Made by a program: the position numbers and the translations under genes
Shown here: positions 55,165-64,000 of the stretch, piece after piece
Position numbering within the stretch: the first letter of the stretch is position 1
How the letters are laid out: each line of letters opens with the position of its first letter
Notes under the pieces: model-generated
The model's database searches: none
What the model was told of the DNA's origin: nothing
The model's input: only the letters and a program-made list of their open reading frames with translations
DNA from: Bidens hawaiensis
Taxonomy: Eukaryota > Streptophyta > Magnoliopsida > Asterales > Asteraceae
Length of the DNA stretch: 64,000 nucleotides
Direction: 5' to 3'
NCBI GenBank assembly: GCA_021521415.1
Contig: JAIQDT010001114.1
Location: forward strand, 62,001 to 126,000

Positions 55165-55420
55165 AACGACGGACGTTGTTTTTTAGTTTAAGTTGTTATG
55201 TCTAGTATCGTCATGTTTTAATAATGTTTGTAATATTTATTGTTTAAATAAATAAAATGTTCGTCGTTATTAAAAAAGTAACAAAAAATTAATCATGACT
55301 AACAAGAAATAAACATTTACTAGTAATAAACAAAACAAAAGTAGTTATTAAATAAATCAAAACTAAATATTAGTTGAACTTTGATCGTGTTACAAATGAT
55401 TTTACTAAAACAAATAAAAA

Positions 55421-57516
55421 TTACAACTCTTCTTCGTCTATGCCCTCGTCTTCTTCACCACCCGAATTATCGGAAGAAAGCCCGTCCTCCGCCTCCTCAT
55501 CATGAATAGGACGCTCTATTGGTATTTCGTCTTCAAAGTTTGCCTTGTGTTGTACACGATCCACCGCATCCAAATGGTCCTTTAGGCAAATGCAAACCTC
55601 TAGAGACTCGGGAGTTAATTTTGTTCTTCGCATTGATAATACCCTCCTACTAAGAGAAAAAACCGATTCGGAAGCAACCGTTGAGGTTTGTACTGCAAGC
55701 AAATCACGAGCCATGGCGGATAGAATAGGAAATTCGTTTTGTTTTCCTTTCCACCAAGCCAACAAATCAATATTGCGAATTTCGTCGACCATTGCGCCCT
55801 CAACATAGTTTGCTCCAATATATCGACCAAGTTCGCTAGTTGGTGTGTTTCCTCTTTGCCTCTTAGATGCCGATTCACGAACCACATTCATCAAGTTTAT
55901 AAGTCGGTCCTTGCACGGCCTAATAGTCGTTGTTTTTTTCACAGAAGACGATCTCGTGCTTGGACCATAAATTTGAAAATAATGCTCATAAAGGTCTTGA
56001 AGGTTTTTGTTAAACTTTTCCTTCGCTTCCGTCGACAACTTCGAGTCGATCTCGTGCATACCCATGTTGTCGAATATTTCCTCGATCGTTGTCTCAACCC
56101 CATGAACATTCCAATAGGGGTTTAAAGCGGCGGCACAAGTAAAGACCGGCTGTATGTTTTCAAAATATTTTAAGAACTTTTCCTTCATTACCGCCACAAT
56201 ATTCTTGAAGAGTTTGTTCTTCTCCTCAAACTCTTTAAAAGTACAAGACATGTAGTACAATTCTTGCAAAACCCAACAACTAGTAGGATAATAGACTCCC
56301 GATAACTTTGTTGTTGAGGTTTTGAACACGTCAAGATACTCCAACAAAAAACCGATATTGACCCAAACACTTTCGGGAACCATATCGGCTCCGCGTACAT
56401 CAACAATATTGTTACGAAAACTTTGTAGAGTTTGGCGTTGGGCAAAAGCACACTTGAGCATATGACAAGTTGAGTTCCAACGGGTTGGAACGTCCCAATT
56501 CGGCCCCAAATACTTTCTTTCAACCAACTTGCAATAGTTCTTATATTCAATATGTCGTCTTTTACCACTTTTGAAAACATCTTGTAACATAAGTCTAAAG
56601 AATTTTAAATCTTCACAAATGTTTTCATTGTCGAGACCTTTTTGAACAACCAAGTTGATGATATGTGCAACACATCGAACATGAAAAAAATCCCCGTAAC
56701 AAGGTGGTGAATATTTAATGATAAATTTTTCTGCCGCCTTAGTATTGTTTGATGCGTTGTCAAACGAAATCGAAAATATTTTATTTTTCAAGTTGTAAGT
56801 CGTTATAACTTCATCAACCAATTCAAACAATTTTTCGGCGGTATGTGGGAACGGGAAGTTTTCAAAAGCGATGGTGCGTTTCATCAATTGCCATGTCACC
56901 GGATCAACCCAATGAGCGGTGACACATATGTATGATTCGGGTAACCCGTGTGGTGCCGACCAAACACCGGTAGTTAAACTAACCATCGCTTGTAAAGAAT
57001 GAAAAAACTCGATTAACTCTTTTTTAGAACACTCCCACAACTTGATACAATGACGTCTTAAGGTAGTACGACTTACATGTGTGTATCGTGGTTGTAGAGT
57101 TTCTCGAATCAACGACGTCAAATCCGAGTCGTCAAAGTGGTTAAACGGTAAACCTCGTTGAATAACGAACTTTGCCATTCTATCTTGAACTTGATTCGTG
57201 TTGTAACGAAATAGTGTACCATCTTTACCCAAGTCAACTTGGTCGGTTGCGCCAATGCCTTTCAAGGCCTTGCAATATGGCTTCTCGATGTGCTTTCTCA
57301 AAGTCGAGTTGGAATCGTGCTTTAATTATGTTCCACATAGTTTGCAACGAGCCTTTTAATCACCTTCGATATTGGCAGCCAAATCCCAATTCTTCCATAC
57401 GTCTTGGTTGCGGTTATGGTCGACGACCGCAAGAACTTGTGGGTCATCTATAGCACGAACCGGTTCAATAAAAACGCTCTTCTTAGCCTTGTTGTTAGTT
57501 TTTTTGTGGGTGCCAT
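55421..57516 (-). pseudogene. hAT (Ac-type) transposase, 5' end broken
   Basis: A 626-codon frame (55421-57301) is open. It includes DDSDLTSLIRETLQPRYTHVS, MVSLTTGVWSAPHG and SISFDNASNNTKAAEKFI (RNase H-like fold), HVRCVAHIINLVVQKGL, GPNWDVPTRWNSTCHML, the DUF4413-like region, and the C-terminal dimerisation domain DLLAWWKGKQNEFPILSAMA then TSTVASESVFSLSRRVLS. An acidic tail follows. Upstream, the BED finger codons run in the same frame but contain two TAA stops (about 57330 and 57360), and the likely initiator ATG (57514-57516) is separated by a frame change in an A-run. Cut-and-paste transposase of the hAT superfamily. Confidence 0.85.
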
Positions 57517-57630
57517 AATATTATTGAGTCGGATGGTCGGGTTTGCTAAACGAGAAGTATTTTAGTTTGTTTTTGAGTTTGGTGGTGAAACAAGGGGTGG
57601 AAAACAATTTATATAGAGGTTTCGGGCATC

Positions 57631-57812
57631 AAAAACTGGTTCCAACGGCTATGTAACCGTTGGAACCGGTTACAACGGCTATAATTTTCTCAAAAACCGG
57701 TTCCAACGGCTATATTACCGTTGGAACCGGTTACAACGGCTATAGTTATTTCAAAAACTGGTTCCAACGGCTATATTACCGTTGGAACCGGTTCCAACGG
57801 CTAGTTTGACCT
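57631..57812. repeat. Three tandem 61-bp units, right subterminal hAT
   Basis: Units starting at 57631, 57692 and 57753, each with AAAACYGGTTCCAACGGCTAT and its near-inverted partner (CCGTTGGAACCGGTTACAACG). They lie in the upstream region of the transposase, so may control both transposition and transcription. Confidence 0.85.
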
Positions 57813-58059
57813 GCAGCTGACTTATTTAAAAAAAACTCGCCGGAACCGGTTATTCCGGGTAGGAACCGAAACCGGGTACAATTTGGAACCGGGTAGGAAC
57901 TGATTGAGAATATAATATGTGGAACCGGGTACGGATTTCGAGTATAAAAATACCCAAACCGGGTATTAGGTCAACCGGGTACAACCTGGAACCGGTTCCG
58001 GGTCAGATACACCGGTTCGGTTCCGGAACCGTTTTTTTTTGTGCACGTCTAGTCCAAAC

Positions 58060-60181
58060 CTTAGCCTTTTGTAATTAGTTTTTATGAGTTATGAGTAACA
58101 AACTCTAAGCAAGAAACCTTTGAAAAGTCTAAAATGTCAAGTATTATCAATCATAAATTGTTGGGTCTAATTAACACATTGGGTATTCATCAAATTAAGT
58201 TATTAAAAGGTATTTCCATAATCTGTTAACCGCATATGATGGCGATGATGACTGAGATGGGCATCAATTAAACATTGTTAATAAACCAAAAAAATAGCAA
58301 ACTAAACTACACGACCAAAGATACCCCGGCCGAAATTAAGTTTGATTAAGCAAATAGATCATAGATGATTAACATCACAACTATTAAAATTAAAACATGA
58401 ATCATGTAACCACTTACCAGGTAGAATTAAAAGGCAAGTTGTATGAAGATGATGAGTTATGGTGATCCAACAAAAGTTAAAATGAAAGTAGAAGAAATTA
58501 ATAAAGCTGGGAAGTAGATGCGATGGAATTGAGAGGTCAACATAAAGCACACGTATATCTATGATTCAAGAAAATTATAAAGTAAGCAACAATAAATGGA
58601 ATAGTAGGTTACTGAGGAGAGAAAGATCCTCTATTTAAAATATATACAATGAGTTTTTTTTAAGCTCAAGATTTGATCTAAGCTCGTTTACGTTTTGCTT
58701 GATTCAAGATTTTAGGTACTTGATCTTCGATAGTTTACAATTAGCTTGACACCTCGAATCTTTTCACCCTCTACAAACTCTAAGATCAAACCATAAAACT
58801 AGGGCAGTAGTGTACAAATTGGGTTTATGGCCTAACATGGTTCATGTTGAAGCCATGATGGGGTTGGGTCAATGAAAGTCAAACACGGATTTTGGTGGAA
58901 TGAACCTAGCTTCTGAGAGGAAAATGATTGGATTGGTTTAAACCGGGTCTTAACAGGTTTGGTTGTTACCAGTTTCAAGTAGAATAGAGTTACAAAGCAA
59001 TTTCAACCCTACCAAGTTCAAAATCGGGTTCAATTCAAGTTCAAAGCTGGGTTCCACCAGACTAGGTTCAAAACCGATTGATTCATAACTTGATTTTTTA
59101 TACCTCTGTAAAAACCTGTACACGTTAACGATACTATCAATAAAGCTTACATGTGTCATTTAGGAAATAAATAGAAAAAATAAAAACAAGGAATTAACGA
59201 TTAATAATAGACTATTTTAAGTAAATAAATGGTGACGATTTGTGTTTTGAAAATTAGAAAATCACTTAATGTTTTGATGATGTACTTGAAGGGTATGGGA
59301 TGAGCATAAAATCCGGTACCGATTCATGGCCTTGTCCAATGGGTACCCGATTCATGACTTATAAAATCTGATGGCCACTACCCGGTTCCACGCGATAGTT
59401 GTTGGAATTCAGGCCCAAAAACACAAACACAGAATTTGACTCAACTAATTCTTCATGCACTTATTACATATCCCTAAGCATCTATTTTCAGTAACTATCT
59501 TTCTAAACATACTATGAATCATATTCAAATTATTAATTTTTTTACTAACTAATTTAACTCTTTCACTTAACCCCTTCAACCTTTTCTTTTAACTACTTTC
59601 AACAATAATTTTGTTAAGAGTTTGTGGAAGACGAGAAATAATCTAATGTTCGACCAAATTCACTGGCTCTCGGAATCAAGCTCCTCGGTTTCTTGTGGAC
59701 TCGGAATCGCTTCACTGGAGTGGCATGGCTGGAAAAGTTTTAACATCCCTTGTTTGTTTGTTTGTTATTTTTTTATTTAAGTTTTGTCCCTGTATCTTGT
59801 TTCTGGGGGACCTTGTTGTACTTTTGGATTTTTTTTTCCCGTATTTGTGAATAATACTAAGAAAGAAAGCAAAAGTGTGATGTGAAAGATGCGTGTAATT
59901 AAGTTTCATGTGACACGAAGATAAGTTTGGATATTTGAGAATTAAGATTAAGAAGACCGATTTAAAACGTAACAATGATTGACTGTTTAAGGACATGCAT
60001 GCATGCGTGGCATCTATATCCCCTTCAAATGTTATCCAATGTTTTAAAAACCAGTTTTTAACTCATGTCGAATTGGGCTGAATATGATACAATTGAGTTG
60101 AATAAGTTTATCTTGTAATTTGATATAAATGCAACTTCAACTCAAAAGTATATGATTCAATAATAGAATATAATCCAAAAC
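58060..60181. other. Intergenic, no recognised gene
   Basis: AT-rich DNA without convincing exons. 58880-59060 has imperfect GGGTTCAA/AGGTTCAAAA repeats. Open frames at 58359-58550, 58950-59159 and 59712-59996 (minus) show no domain. Confidence 0.5.
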
Positions 60182-60390
60182 TAAGGAGCTGTTTATTTAC
60201 ATCTGAATGGAATCATTCAGATGTAAACATCCGATTCATTCAGACTTCAGACTGTTTGGTTCCAAATAAAAAAATATCTGAATGGTTAAAATTAGGTCTG
60301 AATCATTCAGACTTGTTGTTGCTGCTGAATGGGACAGAGGCTCATTCAGATCTGACTCATTCAGATCTGAATGAACCAAACAACCACTTA
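60182..60390. mobile_element. Putative hAT-like MITE with CATTCAGA repeats
   Basis: Ends TAAGGAGCTGTTTATTTAC and, reversed, TAAGTGGTTGTTTGGTTC are similar. Inside, CATTCAGA/TCTGAATG appears more than eight times in both orientations. No clear 8-bp duplication. About 209 bp. Confidence 0.5.
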
Positions 60391-60926
60391 ATCTATAATA
60401 AAAATAAAACAATACAAAATCACTCGAATTTCCAAAAATAATCCAAAAGTTTACTCGTTTGAATGTTAGTCGTTATGTTAAATGTAACTTTTAAAAAAAT
60501 ATGGCTCAAAAAATATCAAAAATCTCATGGGCTTGAAACGGTTTGCCGGTTCAATATTCTAGCAAACCGTCCGAATATACCTGATTGATATGCGAAACCC
60601 GGTATTACCGGTTCAACCAACCGATTTTTACCACACTAGTGTAAAGTGTCAACTAAAAAGACTAAAAAACTATGAAATAATAAGACTCATTCCAGGTTGG
60701 TTGTTAGTTCAAGTCCTAGTCTAGTGCTAATTATTAATATTAATTAGCCGTTTGTTATTATTATTATTTTTCCTATTTTAGAGAATTGCTTTATCTTCTA
60801 TTGTAGTAATTACTTAATTACAAGTAATTCAATAAAAATCTCCATCATTTAACATCTCTGATTATCAATATATATATATATTGGCTTTAATTCCCAAACA
60901 ATAATAGCAAAGGTTGCATATACAAG

Positions 60927-63915
60927 ATGATGAAGATATCATCAGTCTCAACATCCCCACTCTTCTCTTCAGCTTCTTTTCGATCAACAAATAATAATAA
61001 TCGGTCATCCACAAGCTTCATGTCTCTCCCAATGCCATCAACATACAATCATTCCAAACTTTCCATTGTTCCGGCTTCTCGTGGATCTCAACATGCATCA
61101 TCCATGCAGGTATAGTATAATTATATCTAGGCTTGTAAACAAACTGAATGTTTAGTGAACAGTTCATGAACCGTTTTGTTTATGTTTGTTTATTTAATAA
61201 ATGGACATATAACTTGTTTCGTTCGTTCATTTATACTCGTGAACGTTTGTTTTGTGTCCATTTATTTAAGTTCGTTTATGTTCCTATTAATAAACAATAA
61301 TTAAATTTATGTCTGGATCATTGATCTACTGAATGGTTTTATATTTGTTCGTTTGTGTTTATTTAAGTGTGCTCATCTATGTTTGTTTGTGTTCATTTAC
61401 ATTTGTTCATATATGTTCGTTTATCTAATTATCTTTGCTTAGTTATGCTTATTTATGTTCGTGAAGTGTTCGTGAAGATTTTAAACAAACGAACACAAAC
61501 ATGTTCATTTATAAATAAACGAACATGAACACAAATATTTGTTCGAATAAGCGTTCGTGCTCATTTAAAGTTATATGAACGAACGCGAACATGCCCTTTT
61601 TCGTGTTCGTTCAGATCATTTACAGGCCTAATTATATCTCATCACATACAATTTGTGTTTAGTATTTGGAATTTTTTTGACACAATATATCGGTATTGAA
61701 ATATGATGACAGGAGGAGGGTGACTCGTTCTTTAGGAGCGTGCTTTCAAGTATGGAACAAGTATATCTAAATCGAAACCCAACCGCTAGTGCAATCTTGG
61801 AGCTTGTCCAGTCCACGGATGCTAACCAAATATACTATGATCATCTTGCATATCGTACATTCGCTGTACGTATATATTTTATATTGAAATATGCTTAGTG
61901 TGACATGTTATATATAACTTGTGTTTCATTAATAATATACACAGGTGAATGGTCATGGGATTGAGTCTATGTCAAAGCTGTTCCTAGATTTCGGGTACAC
62001 TGAACGGGAAGAGTTAAGGTTTCCGAAAAAGAAGCTAAAAGCACTCTGGTCTTCTCCTCCTGATCATGGTGGATCAAGTGGCAATGGTGTGGATGGATCG
62101 CTGCCTAGAGTCTTCATCTCAGAGCTCCTTGTAGATCAACTGAGTCCAGAAGCTCCGGTTTGTGTGTGTTGTTGAATTGGTTAATAATGAGTTTATCAGA
62201 GTTGTAGAACGCTAGTCGCTAGGCGCTAATCAGGTGGTGGGATAAGAATTTATATGTAAATTATTAAATATACATATATACCAAGTTTTATGTAAAATTT
62301 TCTAGGGCTGTAAATGAACCGAATGAAGCCTTGTTCATATTTGTTTGTTTAGCATTAAACTTGTTCACGAACGCTAACCGAATGGAAAATCCTGTTCGTG
62401 TTCGTTCGTTAAGAAATTTAATTTGTTCACGAACGCAAAAGAACATGTATTGTTTAAGAAAAAAAACAACATCCTTAGTCCAAAACATTAGATATAATCA
62501 CCTTAATTAGATGTAAAGTTAACTAGTTAAGCACTTGAGATTAGAATAATCATAAACATAATCATCCCCCTAATCAGTGGTTTTATTCTGATGATGTCAA
62601 CTAAGCACAAGTTAAATTTGTTGTTAGTTAAGACTTTATAAAACAGACCATTAACGAAACAAACTAAACATAAACAATAAAATTATAAAATATAAATGTT
62701 AGGCTGGTTATTACAAATTAAATATTATAAAAACATAAAACAAACCTTTAACTAACGAACACAAACAAACAAACGTAAACGAACATAAATGAACACTTTA
62801 CTGAACGTTCACGAACACAAATGAACGAACGCAACCTTTGTTCATGTTCATTCATGTTCGTTCATTTAACTAACCGAACAAAATTCTGTGTTTGTGTTCG
62901 TTCATTTATTAAACGAATGAACGTAAATGAACTACCCACCGAACAGTTCACAAACTGTTCGCTGAACGTGTGGTTCATTTAAAATTTTTTAAAATTGTAA
63001 CCGATTTTGACCAAATAACGATTGATAGACAACTAGTAGGGGCGATTTTTACAACCATGGAATTTATTTTGATTATGGTGACTTGATCATTGTGTTGATA
63101 GGAAATAATAAGAAAATACACGGGGCTATCGGGTGCTGGACATAAACACAGTGCCCTTTCAAGTGCTCTAGGTTGTTTGACATGGCCGAAGCCGTCACAT
63201 TTGGAATTCCAGCAGTTAGCCAGGTTGGGTTGTTTGCTATATGTATATATAAATAATTTAAGAGTTTTATAATGATACTCATCCTATATATATTTTATAT
63301 TGTTCTTAATTAAATTGTTCCAATCCATGTAGAGAAAGCGAGTATGCTGCATGGACTCTGGTGAATGGATACATGTTGAATCATGTAACCGTATCCACTC
63401 ATAGGCTTAAACCCCCCTTGAACGACATCAACAACCTTAATCGCTTCATTGAGGACAAGGGCTTTAAGTTGAACTCTGAAGGGGGTGTTCTCAAAGGTTT
63501 GTTTAGTTTTCAGTTTTCGTTATCTTTTGTAAAATAGTAAAACAATGAATTCTAAAACAATTGGATGTGACTGTGACAGTGAGTCCAGATGGTCTGCTGC
63601 TTCAAAGTTCAACGGTTGCAGACTCTGTACCGTTTGAATTTTCAGATGGGTTCAAGGAACAAGTCCCGTGTTCGTACATAGAGTTTGCTCATCGCCTTGT
63701 GTTGCCACAGTACAAGGACTTGTCCCAAGATAAGGTAGGGTCGGGTCGGATACGCTCTTTCTGTCTGTATGTCTGTCTGTCTTTCTGCATGCTAAGAGAA
63801 TTCGTATTGTGTTGTGTAGGTTGAGGAGGCTCATAGAAGAGACGGTTTTGAGGTGGGCAATGCTGAAAAAATATTTGAGAGCACTTCAAAAGATCAGTTA
63901 ACAAGGAGAGCTTGA
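60927..63915 (+). CDS. FLO7: Chloroplast DUF1338 2-oxoadipate dioxygenase/decarboxylase (FLO7-like)
   Basis: Inferred exons 60927-61109, 61713-61865, 61945-62157, 63102-63223, 63333-63496, 63580-63734, 63820-63915; all introns GT-AG, joined frame 361 residues. Residues 1-60 are Ser/Asn-rich without acidic residues, typical of a plastid transit peptide. The DUF1338 domain follows: YYDHLAYRTFA (His105), GAGHKHSALSS, MLNHVTVSTHRLK (His241), SYIEFAHRLVLP (Glu313). Two His and one Glu are the metal ligands known from bacterial HglS, which turns 2-oxoadipate into 2-hydroxyglutarate in lysine catabolism; rice FLO7 of this family is needed for normal amyloplasts. Introns 1 and 3 each contain a related hAT MITE. 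A TATA-rich stretch lies at about 60868-60881. Confidence 0.88.
61128..61630. mobile_element. hAT MITE in intron 1 of the DUF1338 gene
   Basis: Exact 8-bp duplication ATTATATC (61120-61127 and 61631-61638). Ends TAGGCTTGTAAAC and, reversed, TAGGCCTGTAAA. The interior is filled with GTTCGTT/GTTTATGTT and complementary words. It begins only 18 bases after the splice donor of exon 1. Confidence 0.88.
62304..62982. mobile_element. Related hAT MITE in intron 3 of the DUF1338 gene
   Basis: Left end TAGGGCTGTAAATGAACCG; interior rich in GAACGTTCA, GTTCGTTCATTTA and similar words like the copy in intron 1. The right end near GTGTGGTTCATTTAAAATTT has lost its terminal repeat, so the boundary is approximate and no target duplication is readable. 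Confidence 0.6.
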
Positions 63916-64000
63916 TTTGGTGTTATGTTAAGTTGTTTGATGTTATGTATTCATCTGCCAAATGTAACTGGATTTAACTTTGAAGAATTGGTTTCTTAGT

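Larger units (their letters stand above)
54610..58051 (-). mobile_element. hAT transposon with nearly full-length transposase
   Basis: 3,442 bp between 8-bp duplications GTCCAAAC (54602-54609 and 58052-58059). Terminal inverted repeats TAGAGCTGCACAA and TAGACGTGCACAA. Both subterminal regions are rich in the palindrome AACCGGTT. It carries a transposase on the minus strand (55421-57516) with an intact catalytic and dimerisation part but broken N-terminus, and a second, short BED-finger ORF on the plus strand (54970-55164). Confidence 0.92.

Overview
This is a repeat-dense plant nuclear window. The evidence is spliceosomal introns (GT-AG, many AT-rich), plant-only families (TOPLESS-related corepressor, DUF761, chloroplast DUF1338 enzyme) and plant transposon lineages (Tat Ty3 elements with an extra RNase H, copia, L1-type LINE, hAT, MULE-like, Helitrons). 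It fits a eudicot. The repeat style (Tat/antisense gene, GGGGAAAGTGAATA inverted repeats) makes me think of Asteraceae, but the sequence alone does not prove this.

Layout. 1-7267: AT-rich, with a 4.7-kb Helitron (2040-6781) carrying an RPA-like OB-fold exon pair and a captured 3' end of a UDP-glucuronate 4-epimerase gene. 7268-29082: a Russian-doll locus. Two inverted arms of a small MULE-like element are now 21.8 kb apart because two hAT MITEs, a 5'-truncated LINE and a small Helitron landed in it. The LINE was itself split by a 12.7-kb Tat retrotransposon and a 3.6-kb non-autonomous LTR element. Nearly every boundary is fixed by a target-site duplication visible in the sequence. The Tat element carries an intact five-exon gene on the strand opposite to gag-pol.

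29083-41677: a TOPLESS-related gene (32080-38051, 18 inferred exons, 766 codons) that lacks about four blades of its first WD40 propeller. A hAT element lies in its last intron. Part of that intron is duplicated downstream (39200-39958), followed by a second MULE-like element containing a mini-Helitron. 41678-46442: a degenerate copia element. 47251-47694: an intact DUF761 gene (minus strand). 50613-51118: a Helitron. 51398-53472: a broken Yip1-family (YIPF6-like) gene. 54610-58051: a hAT transposon with a damaged transposase and a separate opposite-strand BED zinc-finger ORF. 60927-63915: a complete seven-exon chloroplast DUF1338 (2-oxoadipate dioxygenase/decarboxylase, FLO7-like) gene with related hAT MITEs in introns 1 and 3.

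Only three host genes look usable: TOPLESS-related (with doubts), DUF761 and DUF1338. They do not form a pathway. The interesting biology is transposon nesting, gene capture and the antisense gene in the Tat element. All coordinates and identities were read by eye. Exon boundaries are inferred from splice consensus plus reading frame, and a few may be off by a base.
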